Positions 42,212-50,313 of a stretch of 64,000 nt of DNA are shown here, in pieces. A program made the position numbers and the translations under genes. Each line of letters opens with the position of its first letter. Position 1 is the first letter of the stretch. This DNA comes from Paludibacteraceae bacterium. Its GTDB lineage: Bacteria; Bacteroidota; Bacteroidia; Bacteroidales; Paludibacteraceae. Below the pieces are notes generated by a model that saw only the letters and a program-made list of their open reading frames with translations, did not search any database and had not been told where the DNA came from. The stretch lies in contig JAFWOU010000023.1 in NCBI GenBank assembly GCA_017509715.1, forward strand, positions 1 through 64,000. The letters run 5' to 3'.

Positions 42212-42899
42212 CCTCCAGCAGTTCGACGGTGAAGATCAGCGTGGAGTAGGGCGGGATATGCTCGCCTGCACCGCGTTCGCCATAACCCAAAGCGTAGGGG
42301 ATATAGAAGCGGTACTTGCTGCCGACGGGCATGAGTTGCAGACCTTCGGTCCAACCCTTGATGACGCCGGTGAGCGGGAACTCGATAGGTTCGCCGCGCT
42401 CGTAGGAGCTATCGAAGACGGTGCCGTCGAGCAGCTTGCCCTCATAATGCACGCGTACGGTATCGGTAGCGCCGGGATGGGGCGCCTTCTTGTTCTTGGC
42501 TTTCTGGATCACCTCATACTGGAGTCCGCTGGCGGTGGTGGTGACACCTTTGCGTTTGCCATTCTGGGCCAGGAAGGCTTTCTCGCGTGCGTTAGCCTCG
42601 TCGGCCTGGCGTGCCTGCAGGGTCTCGAAGGCGGTCTGCAGATAACCGGAGAGTTCCTCGATGGTGCGCGTAGAGTCGCCATAGAGTCCGTTGACAAAGC
42701 CCTGCTTAACGATATCGTACTGGCTGGGAATGCCGGGCATGATCTCTTTCTGGCCATGTATCATCTGGCCCATCTGCAGGCCGTTGATCAGACCGATATA
42801 GTAGTTGATAGTATCGCCCTGAGTGCGGAGTGCAGGCTCTTGGGCCCACACCGTGAGGGTAGTGAGCGCCAAGAGGAGTGCTATATAGATACGTTTCAT
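42204..42899 (-). CDS. FKBP-type peptidyl-prolyl isomerase (FklB/Mip-like), first of three
   Basis: 231 residues. Signal peptide MKRIYIALLLALTTLTVWAQ without lipobox, so a soluble periplasmic form. An N-terminal helical dimerisation segment (about 25-115) leads to the TTASGLQYEVIQ hinge. The FKBP domain follows: VRVHYEGKLLDGTVFDSSYERG, FPLTGVIKGWTEGLQLMPVGSKYRFYIP and LGYGERGAGEHIPPYSTLIF, with most active-site aromatics kept. It speeds proline isomerisation in exported proteins. The start overlaps the stop of the next FKBP gene by one base (TGATG), so the pair is coupled. Confidence 0.92.
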   Translation of the reverse strand: MKRIYIALLLALTTLTVWAQEPALRTQGDTINYYIGLINGLQMGQMIHGQKEIMPGIPSQYDIVKQGFVNGLYGDSTRTIEELSGYLQTAFETLQARQADEANAREKAFLAQNGKRKGVTTTASGLQYEVIQKAKNKKAPHPGATDTVRVHYEGKLLDGTVFDSSYERGEPIEFPLTGVIKGWTEGLQLMPVGSKYRFYIPYALGYGERGAGEHIPPYSTLIFTVELLEVK

Positions 42900-44185
42900 C
42901 AGTTGAGCATTTGAAGTTGAACGTCAGGATTTTCTTGTGCAGCCTCGGGTTGCGGTTTTGCCTTGATCACACGCTTGAGTTCAACGGTGAAGATAAGCGT
43001 GGAGAAGGGCTGGATATTACCCATGTTGCGCTCGCCGTAAGCCAGTTCCTGGGGCACGTAGAAGATATACTTGGCACCCGGGCTCATGAGTTGCAGACCT
43101 TCGGTCCAGCCGGCGATGACGCCGTTGAGTGCGAACTGGATGGGTTTGCCGCGCTGGTAGGAACTATCGAAGATGGTGTCGTTGATGAGGCGACCTTCGT
43201 AGTCGACCTCTACGGTGTCGATAGCGGCGGGTTTGTCGCCCTGACCCTCACGGATGACCTTGTACTGCAGGCCGCTGGCGGTAGTCTGGATGCTATCTTT
43301 TTTCTGGTTGTCGGCCAGCCATTGCTCGTTCTGCTTCTTCCACTCGCCGAACTGACGGTTCATCGAGAGCTCCTGCAGATACTGCATAGCTTCGTCCTTG
43401 CTCATCATCTCGTCGTAGTCGTTGAGGCCGTTGATGACGCCCTGGAAGAGGATGTCGAAGTTGAGCTTGATATCATCAAATCCGCCGAGGCCCTCGTCTT
43501 CCTCCTCGGTCTGACGAAGCATGTTACCCAGCTGACGGCCGCCGAAGTAGGCATTCTCGTCGTGTACTTTCAGTTTGAGACCCTTGTTGACGCTCTCTAC
43601 GAATACGTCGAAGATCTGCTCCTTGGGCGTGATGGTGTCGGCCTCCTCGAGCATTTCTTTCCAGCGGGGTGCATAGAGTACGGCAAAGGCATAGTTGATG
43701 GAGTCCATCTGGTTTTTGAGGTCCACCTTAGCCAACTCTTTCGGGCACTTCTTAGGCAGTACGGCCTCAAACTCTACACCCTCCTGGGGTTCGCTCTGCA
43801 GTACCTGCTGTGCTTGCGCCATAGGCAGCGTGGTGGTGTCGCCCAACCAGGTGTTGACAACAGCCTGCAGGAACACCTCGCCACTGAAGGTGAACTGGGG
43901 TTGCTTCATCAGTCCCTCGGTAGCGAACGACTGGCAGCTAACGCCCAGGTTGAGACCCATCATCTCGGTGGGAGCGAGGTCGAAATCGCCCTTATAACCG
44001 GCCTTGATGGCATCCAGGAACTCGTCGATGACCTCCTCGGAGCTGTCGGTAACAAAGCTGGCGTAGTAGAGACCCAGCGCATAGTTAACGGAATCGGCTT
44101 CTGTTTCCAGTGTGATGGTCTTGGTCTTGTAGCCGCAAGAAGCCATGAGGGCGGCTACCAAAATAAGAATACTAAATTTTTTCAT
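42899..44185 (-). CDS. Long FKBP lipoprotein with doubled helical domain
   Basis: 428 residues. Lipoprotein signal MKKFSILILVAALMASC (Cys17). Two Mip-like N-terminal helical segments appear in tandem: SVNYALGLYYASF near residue 32 and SINYAFAVLYAPRW near 165, each followed by its own VFLQAVVN- or VFVESVNKGL-type helices. One C-terminal FKBP domain follows (YEGRLINDTIFDSSYQRGKP, WTEGLQLMSPGAKYIFYVP, LAYGERNMGNIQPFSTLIF). The active-site loop reads NMGNIQPF instead of GAGxxIPPY, so isomerase activity may be reduced. It is about twice the usual family length and is the middle of three tandem FKBP genes. Confidence 0.9.
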   Translation of the reverse strand: MKKFSILILVAALMASCGYKTKTITLETEADSVNYALGLYYASFVTDSSEEVIDEFLDAIKAGYKGDFDLAPTEMMGLNLGVSCQSFATEGLMKQPQFTFSGEVFLQAVVNTWLGDTTTLPMAQAQQVLQSEPQEGVEFEAVLPKKCPKELAKVDLKNQMDSINYAFAVLYAPRWKEMLEEADTITPKEQIFDVFVESVNKGLKLKVHDENAYFGGRQLGNMLRQTEEEDEGLGGFDDIKLNFDILFQGVINGLNDYDEMMSKDEAMQYLQELSMNRQFGEWKKQNEQWLADNQKKDSIQTTASGLQYKVIREGQGDKPAAIDTVEVDYEGRLINDTIFDSSYQRGKPIQFALNGVIAGWTEGLQLMSPGAKYIFYVPQELAYGERNMGNIQPFSTLIFTVELKRVIKAKPQPEAAQENPDVQLQMLN

Positions 44186-44209
44186 TGCTATTTGTTGATT
44201 GAATTGATT

Positions 44210-44246
44210 TCGTTATAACGGTATAACGTTATTACGTTATTACGGG
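44210..44246. repeat. 8-bp tandem repeat between FKBP genes
   Basis: Units CGTTATAA, CGGTATAA, CGTTATTA, CGTTATTA, an octamer array between the second and third FKBP genes. Confidence 0.9.
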
Positions 44247-44250
44247 TTTT

Positions 44251-44835
44251 TTATTCGATTCCAAGCAGTTCAACGGTGAAGATGAGCGCTGCGTAAGGCG
44301 GGATAGATGCGCCTGCGCCGCGTTCGCCGTAGGCTAACTGGTAAGGGATGAAGAATTTGTACTTCGAGCCGATCGACATGAGCTGCAGACCTTCGGTCCA
44401 ACCGCGGATGACGCCGTTGAGCGGGAAGGTGATGGATTCGCCGCGACGGTACGAGCTGTCGAATACGGTGCCGTCGATGAGCGTACCCTCGTAGTGTACG
44501 CGTACGGTGTCGGTAGCTTTCGGTTTCTGGCCGAGCGAGGGCTCGAGCACCTCATACTGCAGACCGCTGGCGGTGGTCTTTACGCCTTCGCGCTTGGCGT
44601 TCTCAGCGAGGAATTTCTCGCCTGCTGCTTTGGCAGCGCCGGCTACCTTAGCCTCCAGTTCTTCGAAATACTTGCCCAGCACCTGTTGTGCCTCCTGGTA
44701 GGAGATCTGCGGCTGCTGGTGGGTGAGGACGTCCTCGATACCCTTTGCCAGGTCCTGATAATTGAGCGACTCTACGCCGCTGCCCATCAGGTTTTGACCC
44801 ATACTGAGTCCTAATGCATAACTTACTTTGTCCAT
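44251..44835 (-). CDS. FKBP-type peptidyl-prolyl isomerase, third of three
   Basis: 194 residues from ATG 44835 (MDKVSYALGLSMGQNLMGSG). A longer frame from 44895 would start with repeat-derived sequence, so it is rejected. No signal peptide is present, so this copy should be cytoplasmic, unlike the other two. A Mip-like helical domain is followed by TTASGLQYEVLEP and a complete FKBP domain (VRVHYEGTLIDGTVFDSSYRRG, LAYGERGAGASIPPYAALIF). The three genes thus supply isomerases to different compartments. Confidence 0.9.
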   Translation of the reverse strand: MDKVSYALGLSMGQNLMGSGVESLNYQDLAKGIEDVLTHQQPQISYQEAQQVLGKYFEELEAKVAGAAKAAGEKFLAENAKREGVKTTASGLQYEVLEPSLGQKPKATDTVRVHYEGTLIDGTVFDSSYRRGESITFPLNGVIRGWTEGLQLMSIGSKYKFFIPYQLAYGERGAGASIPPYAALIFTVELLGIE

Positions 44836-44859
44836 AATATTTTGTTGTTTTTTTAGTAT

Positions 44860-44949
44860 AAAGTCATAAGTCGAAAGACCGTCCTCCGGACTCAAAGCCG
44901 CTTTTTTCTTTGAGCGCAGCGGTCTTTTTTCTTTGAGCGAAGCGGTCTA
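44860..44949. repeat. GACTTTY/GAGCGAAGCGGTC repeats between ribE and FKBP
   Basis: Two tandem copies of CTTTGAGCGMAGCGGTCT with T runs, plus degenerate AAGTCRW units. The ribE stop codon is formed at the edge of the second copy. Confidence 0.9.
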
Positions 44950-45564
44950 TTTCAGTACCGCCGCATAGCGTGCGATGTATTTGCCCAAGATGTCGAACTC
45001 GAGGTTGACGACCGTGCCGACTTGCATATAGCGGAAGTTGGTATTCTCCTGGGTATAGGGGATGATGCATACCGATACGTAGCCGCGGTCTCCTTGGATG
45101 TTGGGTTGGCATACGGTCAGGCTCACGCCATTGATGCATACTGATCCCTTGTCCACACAGAAATAGCCGCGCTCGACCATCTCGTGGGATGACGCATATT
45201 CAAATCGGTAGTACCAACTGCCGTCGGTCTCGCGTGCCTCGATGCACGTAGCTTTCTGGTCCACGTGGCCCTGCACGATATGTCCGTCGAGTCGGCCACC
45301 CATGAGCATGGAGCGCTCTACGTTCACCCAGTCGCCTACCTGCAGCAGGTCGAGGTTGGTGAGACGTAGTGTCTCCTGCATAGCCGTGACGGTATAGAGG
45401 TCGCCCTCGATGCGTACGACGGTGAGGCAGACGCCATTATGGGCGATCGACTGGTCGATACTCAGCGGTTCGCCAAAGGGGTTGCGCAGCGTGAAATGCT
45501 TATTGGTTTGTTCGGTCTCAATCTTAACGACTTGAGCCATGGTTTCTACGATTCCGGAAAACAT
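44947..45564 (-). CDS. ribE: Riboflavin synthase, alpha subunit
   Basis: 205 residues. The N-terminal MFSGIVETMAQV is diagnostic. Two lumazine-binding halves are seen: NGVCLTVVRI with AMQETLRLTNL in the first and INGVSLTVCQP with IIPYTQENTN in the second, and LDGHIVQGHVDQKA between them. It dismutates 6,7-dimethyl-8-ribityllumazine to riboflavin. The 5' end overlaps the upstream flippase gene by 41 bp in another frame. The stop codon lies inside a dispersed repeat. Confidence 0.95.
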   Translation of the reverse strand: MFSGIVETMAQVVKIETEQTNKHFTLRNPFGEPLSIDQSIAHNGVCLTVVRIEGDLYTVTAMQETLRLTNLDLLQVGDWVNVERSMLMGGRLDGHIVQGHVDQKATCIEARETDGSWYYRFEYASSHEMVERGYFCVDKGSVCINGVSLTVCQPNIQGDRGYVSVCIIPYTQENTNFRYMQVGTVVNLEFDILGKYIARYAAVLK

Positions 45565-46990
45565 ATAGATAGTCTTTTATCGGGAAATCCCGTTTGGTTA
45601 ATACATATAGATAGATGCCGAGCAGCACGGTGCCGATACCCATGTGGGCCCACATATTGGAGATATGGAGCAGGTAGATGGGCAGGTAGTAGGCTGCGAG
45701 CAGCAGGATAGTGAGCAGCGTATAGCGCCCGATACACCGTAGGTCGTAGGGGATCGGTGCACGTTTCTGGCCGATGAAGTAGGAGAGCAGCATGATGCAC
45801 AGATAGCAGACGAGGCTACTACCGCACGATGCCCAGTAACCGATACGCGGTACGCCTACGATCTGGAGCACCAGGGTGATGACCAGTCCGATGAGCGAGA
45901 AATAGGCTCCCCAACGGGTCTCGTCGGTGAGTTTGTACCAGAAACTGAGGTTGAAATAGATGCCCTGGAAGACATAGGTCCAAAGCACGACGGGTACGAT
46001 CTTCAGTCCCTCCCAGTAGTGGCTCGAGATGATGTATCGGAAGATATCCAGATAGAAGATCACGCCCATCAGGATCAGCAGCGAGAAGATCACGTAGTAC
46101 TTCATCGCATCCGCATAGGCCTCCACCGACTGGCGGTCTTTGTGCTTGGCAAAGACGAAGGGCTCGTAGGCATAGCGGAAGGCCTGGGTGAACATCATCA
46201 TCACCATCGCCACCTTGAAGCAAGCGCCGTAGATACCCAGTTGGGCCTGTGCGTCCTCGCCCGGATAGAGGTAGGGGAAGATGATGCGGTCCAGCGTCTG
46301 ATTCATGATGCCTGCTACGCCCAGTACCAGTAGCGGCAACGAGTAGCGCAGCATCTCGTGCAGCACCGGCCAGGAGAACCTACCGCCTCGCGGCATGGTG
46401 AAGGGCAGCAGACAAACCGTCTGGATAGCCGTGGCCAGTATATTGCTGATGAACACATACACCACGTCGTTCTTCTTCAGTACGACCAGGAACAGCAGGT
46501 TGAAGCCTATGTTCAGCGCCACAAACAGCAGTTTCAGCGCAGCGAACAGGATCGGACGCTTCTGGTATCTCAGATAGGCGAACGGGATGCTGGCAAAGGC
46601 ATCCATCGCTACCGTCACGGCCATCATGGCGATAAACTCGGCATGGCCGGCATAACCCAGGCCGTTGGCTATCGGTTCGCGGAAGAGGACACACACCGCG
46701 GCAAACAGCGTGCTCGTTGTGAGCAGCGTCATGAACGAGGTGCGATACACCGTCTTCGGATCACGATCCTCGCGGTTGGCGAAGCGGAAGAAGCCTGTCT
46801 CCATACCGTACGTCAGGATCACGAGCAGCAACGCCGTCCAGGCGTACAGGTTGGTCACGATACCATAGTCCTCCGTACGCGCCAGCACATAGGTGTAGAG
46901 CGGCACCAACAGGTAGTTCAAAAACTTACCGATGATGCTACTCAGTCCGTATATGGCGGTGTCCTTCGCCAAGGATTTCATTTCACTCAT
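45524..46990 (-). CDS. Lipopolysaccharide/oligosaccharide flippase
   Basis: 488 residues from ATG 46990 (MSEMKSLAKDTAIYGLSSII). The longer frame from 47032 starts in GACTTTY repeats (LESKVKSQKSKA) and is less likely. About 14 membrane segments, with the polysaccharide-transporter start YGLSSIIGKFLNYLLVPLYT and ARTEDYGIVTNLYA. Members are often annotated as lipopolysaccharide biosynthesis proteins and sit near dapB/lepB-type housekeeping genes in Bacteroidales. Substrate unknown. It overlaps both rsmI (8 bp) and ribE (41 bp). Confidence 0.87.
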   Translation of the reverse strand: MSEMKSLAKDTAIYGLSSIIGKFLNYLLVPLYTYVLARTEDYGIVTNLYAWTALLLVILTYGMETGFFRFANREDRDPKTVYRTSFMTLLTTSTLFAAVCVLFREPIANGLGYAGHAEFIAMMAVTVAMDAFASIPFAYLRYQKRPILFAALKLLFVALNIGFNLLFLVVLKKNDVVYVFISNILATAIQTVCLLPFTMPRGGRFSWPVLHEMLRYSLPLLVLGVAGIMNQTLDRIIFPYLYPGEDAQAQLGIYGACFKVAMVMMMFTQAFRYAYEPFVFAKHKDRQSVEAYADAMKYYVIFSLLILMGVIFYLDIFRYIISSHYWEGLKIVPVVLWTYVFQGIYFNLSFWYKLTDETRWGAYFSLIGLVITLVLQIVGVPRIGYWASCGSSLVCYLCIMLLSYFIGQKRAPIPYDLRCIGRYTLLTILLLAAYYLPIYLLHISNMWAHMGIGTVLLGIYLYVLTKRDFPIKDYLYVFRNRRNHGSSR

Positions 46991-47693
46991 TGCTTTCGAC
47001 TTTTGACTTTTGACTTTCGACTCCAGAGGCACTCCGGCCGCTAACGCAGATTACTATTTCTCCTTTCGGGGGCGTTTGGCGGAAATGGTCGATCAGTTCC
47101 GTGAGCGTTCCGCGTACGGTCTCTTCGTGCAGTTTGCTAATCTCGCGACTGACGCTTGCGTGACGTTCCTCACCGCATACTGCCGCCAGTTGCTCCAGGG
47201 TCTTCATCAGTCGGAAGGGTGACTCATACACGATGAAGGTCTGGTCCAGCGCCGCCAGGTACCCGAGACGCGTCTGACGTCCCTTCTTTTGGGGCAGGAA
47301 GCCCTCGAAATAGAATCGGTCGCAGGGCAGACCCGAGTCCACCAGTGCCGGCACGAAGGCCGTTGCACCCGGCAGGCATTGCACTTCTACGCCTTCGCGT
47401 ACGCAGGCACGTACGAGCATGAAGCCCGGGTCGCTGATGCCTGGTGTACCGGCGTCGCTGATCAGGGCTACCTGCATGCCGGCCGCGATACGACGGGCCA
47501 TCTCGTCGCTGGTCTCATGTTCGTTGAACTTATGATGACTCTTGAGCGGCGTATGGATGTCGTAGTGCTTAAGCAGCACGGACGAGGTGCGGGTATCTTC
47601 GGCCAGGATGAGATCCACCTCGCTGAGCACCCGCAACGCCCGTTGCGTGATATCCTCCAGGTTGCCTACCGGTGTGGGAACGACGTACAGCAT
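46983..47693 (-). CDS. rsmI: RsmI, 16S rRNA C1402 2'-O-methyltransferase
   Basis: 236 residues. MLYVVPTPVGNLEDITQRAL, LAEDTRTSSVLLKHYDI, the SDAGTPGISDPGF motif near residue 78, PGATAFVPALVDSGLP, and EGFLPQKKGRQTRL are all RsmI signatures of the tetrapyrrole-methylase fold. After the normal end GEIVICVSG, the tail RSASGVESQKSKVESNE is encoded by a CACTCCGG word and GACTTTY heptamers. This is the same composite that extends MraZ, so two unrelated proteins share a repeat-made C-terminus. Its end overlaps the downstream flippase start. Confidence 0.93.
   Translation of the reverse strand: MLYVVPTPVGNLEDITQRALRVLSEVDLILAEDTRTSSVLLKHYDIHTPLKSHHKFNEHETSDEMARRIAAGMQVALISDAGTPGISDPGFMLVRACVREGVEVQCLPGATAFVPALVDSGLPCDRFYFEGFLPQKKGRQTRLGYLAALDQTFIVYESPFRLMKTLEQLAAVCGEERHASVSREISKLHEETVRGTLTELIDHFRQTPPKGEIVICVSGRSASGVESQKSKVESNE
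46991..47040. repeat. GACTTTY heptamers and CACTCCGG word at the rsmI 3' end
   Basis: Units CGACTTT, TGACTTT, TGACTTT, CGACTCC, then AGAGGCACTCCGG. The array encodes the RsmI tail and lies just upstream of the flippase start. Confidence 0.92.
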
Positions 47694-48655
47694 TATCCGA
47701 AGCGACGATGAAGAGCTGTGATAAACAGGGTGTATGCGGTTGCCTCCTTATCCCAGTTGAAGTTCTGATCGAGGTAGTCGAGTGCCTGGTCGAACGAACT
47801 CATCTGGTTGATAGCATCCAGCGTCTTCTGCAGTTTCTCACCGCTCTGCCCGAACAATTCGCGCTGGAACAAGAAACGGTCGCCCAGCGAGATAGCCTGA
47901 CGGATATCGCTCACCTGCGGACCATATACGTTCTGACGTGCGGGTTGCGGAGCGGGTGCAGGTGCAGGAGCAGGTTCTACTACGGGTGCAGCCTGTGCTA
48001 CCGGTTCAACTACAGGAGCAGGTTCTACAACCGGTTCTACCACCGGAGCTACCGGTGCAGAGGGTTCGGCCACGGGCATGTCCTCCAGCGGCTGGATAGC
48101 CACTACGTCGTCCATCGCTACCACGTCGTCCGCATCCAGCGGCAGGGGCTCAGCCTCCAGCGAGTCGATAGTAGGCAGGTCCTCGAGCGAGAGTACCTCG
48201 GCAATGGATTCCTCGGTGGGAGCTTCTGCCTGCGGTTTCTCGATCTGGGGCTCCTCTACCACGGGTGCCTCTGCTATAGGCTCTTCCACAGCGGGTGCCT
48301 CTGCTACGGGTTCCTCTATCGGTTCCATATCCAGGATAGGAGCTGCGGGGATGACGGGTTCCTCGATAGGTGCCGGCTCCTGGAGCGGTTCGGGTTCCAG
48401 ATTGAGTTCCAACTCCTGCGGCGCTGCAGGACGTTGCTGGGGTACAGGGGTGTCCAGTTGCAGGCTGGCCAACTGCTTGTTGGCCGTCAGCAGCATCTCC
48501 TCCAGACGTTCTACCTTGGCGCGTGTCTGCTCGTTGTCCTGAATAGCGTTGTGGAGTTGTTGCTCCAGTTCGGCTACACGCTTCTCCATCGAATCCATTT
48601 TCTGCTCAAGTGCATCAGTATACGAATTGAGCGACTGTAAGAAATTCTCTTTCAT
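47693..48655 (-). CDS. Coiled-coil, Pro/Glu/Ala-rich protein of unknown function
   Basis: 320 residues in three parts. Residues about 1-70 are a heptad coiled coil (LEQKMDSMEKRVAELEQQLH, RAKVERLEEMLLTANKQL). Residues 75-235 are a low-complexity linker of PVVEP, IEEPVAEAP and similar acidic repeats. Residues 240-320 form a compact conserved-looking domain (IRQAISLGDRFLFQRELFGQ, LDYLDQNFNWDKEATAYTLF). I recognise this architecture as one seen in Bacteroidota hypotheticals but know no function. It lacks a signal peptide. It shares one base with rsmI. The plus-strand frame across it is a shadow of the repeats. Confidence 0.8.
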   Translation of the reverse strand: MKENFLQSLNSYTDALEQKMDSMEKRVAELEQQLHNAIQDNEQTRAKVERLEEMLLTANKQLASLQLDTPVPQQRPAAPQELELNLEPEPLQEPAPIEEPVIPAAPILDMEPIEEPVAEAPAVEEPIAEAPVVEEPQIEKPQAEAPTEESIAEVLSLEDLPTIDSLEAEPLPLDADDVVAMDDVVAIQPLEDMPVAEPSAPVAPVVEPVVEPAPVVEPVAQAAPVVEPAPAPAPAPQPARQNVYGPQVSDIRQAISLGDRFLFQRELFGQSGEKLQKTLDAINQMSSFDQALDYLDQNFNWDKEATAYTLFITALHRRFG

Positions 48656-48685
48656 ATTGTGTTTGTGTGTTTATGCGTTAACGTT

Positions 48686-50224
48686 TTATTTCGTTGCATC
48701 CTCCAGTTTGTTCATGATAGCGAACATGAATACTGCAGCCACCAGGCATACGCCTACGAATACAGCCCATACTGACCAGAGCGGCAGTTCGCCCCACAGG
48801 AAGCCACCTACCGATACCAGCATGTTACCCAGGGCTGTTGCTACGAACCAGAGGCCCATCATCATACCCTTGTACTGCGGCGGAGCTACCTTGCTCACGA
48901 ACGAAATACCCATCGGGCTGAGCAGCAATTCACCAAACGTCAGAATCAGATATGTCACGATCAGCACGTTGGCATTGACGAACGTACCATTGCCGGCTTT
49001 GGTAGCCAGTTCCTGCATAGCCGGACTGTTCAGACCTACCGAGCAGAGCACCATGAATACGTAGGCTGCGCCGGCTACCAACATACCGTAGGCAATTTTG
49101 CGCGGTGCACTCGGCTCTTTCTGACGCTTAGCCAGCGCACCGAAGATAGCCATGCTCACCGGCGTGAGAGCTACTACGTAGAAGGGGTTGAACTGCTGGA
49201 AGATAGGTGCGGCGATGTTGATCGATGCAGGATGGCTCATGTACTTATACGCCAGCAGTGCGATAGCTGCTACGCCTACGCCCGACCATACGGTCTTCGA
49301 CTTGCTCGTGCCTTCGCCGAAGATGCCGAACAGGGCATATACCAATATGGCAACCGCTACCAGGTTGATGATGTCGAATGCCATCGTCTGCGTGCCCGTC
49401 ACTACGGGTGTTACGAACTCGTTGGCGAAGTAGGTCAGCGTCAGACCGTTCTGGTGGAATGCCATCCAGAAGAAGAGCACCACCGTGAATACCAGACACA
49501 GGGCCACGATACGCTTCTTGGTCTGCTCGGGCGAGAGTTGCTCCACTTTCTGACCCGATGCAGCCTGCTGCTTAGCCGTATGCTCTACGTGCTTGAACCA
49601 GGGACGGCAAGCGTAGTAGATCGCGATACTCAGAACGAGCGATGCGCAGGCTACCATGAAGGCGAAGTGGTAACTATCGTTTACGCTGTAACCCATCTTC
49701 AGTTGGGCCCACTCCATGATCTTCACAGCGGCCGTCGGTGCGAACATAGCGCCGATATTGATGGCCATATAGAAGAGCGAGAAGGCAGCATCGCGGCGGT
49801 CAGCATACTTCGGATCGTCGTACAGATTACCCACCATCACTTGCAGGTTGCCCTTGAAGAGTCCCGTACCCAAGCTGATGAGCAGCAGGGCTGCAAACAT
49901 AGCCGTCATAGGCAGAACTACCGAGCCGTTGTCAATACCACCCAGGGGCACTGCCAGGAGCAGATAACCCAGGAACATGACGATAATACCAATCGTCACA
50001 CACTTACCGTAACCGATCTTGTCGGCCAAGATACCACCTACTAGCGGCAGGAAGTACACCAGTCCGAGGAAGGACGAGTAGATAATGCCGGCTGTACCGG
50101 CCGACAGCCCGAAATTAGCGCGCAGGAAGAGCGCAAACACGGCTAACATGGTGTAGTAGCCGAAACGTTCGCCTGTGTTGGCCAGTGCCAATGCGAACAA
50201 TCCTTTTGGTTGATTCGAAAACAT
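48686..50224 (-). CDS. Proton-dependent oligopeptide transporter (POT/PTR family)
   Basis: 512 residues from ATG 50224 (MFSNQPKGLFALALANTGER). The longer frame from 50332 would add a leader translated from a 9-bp repeat (LEKLEQLEKLEKL) and is rejected. ANTGERFGYYTMLAVF carries the ExxER-type proton-coupling motif in reduced form, and GGILADKIGYGKCVTIG is the second PTR signature. There are about 14 membrane segments. It imports di- and tripeptides. Placed 83 bp after ilvE, with the nonamer repeat between. Confidence 0.9.
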   Translation of the reverse strand: MFSNQPKGLFALALANTGERFGYYTMLAVFALFLRANFGLSAGTAGIIYSSFLGLVYFLPLVGGILADKIGYGKCVTIGIIVMFLGYLLLAVPLGGIDNGSVVLPMTAMFAALLLISLGTGLFKGNLQVMVGNLYDDPKYADRRDAAFSLFYMAINIGAMFAPTAAVKIMEWAQLKMGYSVNDSYHFAFMVACASLVLSIAIYYACRPWFKHVEHTAKQQAASGQKVEQLSPEQTKKRIVALCLVFTVVLFFWMAFHQNGLTLTYFANEFVTPVVTGTQTMAFDIINLVAVAILVYALFGIFGEGTSKSKTVWSGVGVAAIALLAYKYMSHPASINIAAPIFQQFNPFYVVALTPVSMAIFGALAKRQKEPSAPRKIAYGMLVAGAAYVFMVLCSVGLNSPAMQELATKAGNGTFVNANVLIVTYLILTFGELLLSPMGISFVSKVAPPQYKGMMMGLWFVATALGNMLVSVGGFLWGELPLWSVWAVFVGVCLVAAVFMFAIMNKLEDATK

Positions 50225-50241
50225 AATTATTTGGTTTTTGA

Positions 50242-50313
50242 TTGCTAGTTTTTCTAGTTTTTCTAGTTGCTCTAGTTTTTCTAGTCGTTCTAGTTGCTCT
50301 AGATTTTCTAGAT
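50242..50313. repeat. 9-bp TTTTTCTAG tandem repeat
   Basis: About seven nonamers (TTTTTCTAG, TTGCTCTAG, TCGTTCTAG, ATTTTCTAG) between the POT start and the ilvE stop, reaching the ilvE stop codon. Confidence 0.95.

Noticed and set aside
40661..46990. The two flippases as part of a capsule locus
   Set aside because: No glycosyltransferase or sugar-nucleotide gene is nearby. They stand among housekeeping genes.
46990..47032. N-terminal extension of the flippase (LESKVKSQKSKA)
   Set aside because: It is encoded by GACTTTY heptamers, and the usual start MSEMKSL follows directly.
47672..48640. 322-codon plus-strand frame rich in Cys, Gly and Arg
   Set aside because: It mirrors the PVVEP repeats of the coiled-coil protein and has no ribosome site or domain.
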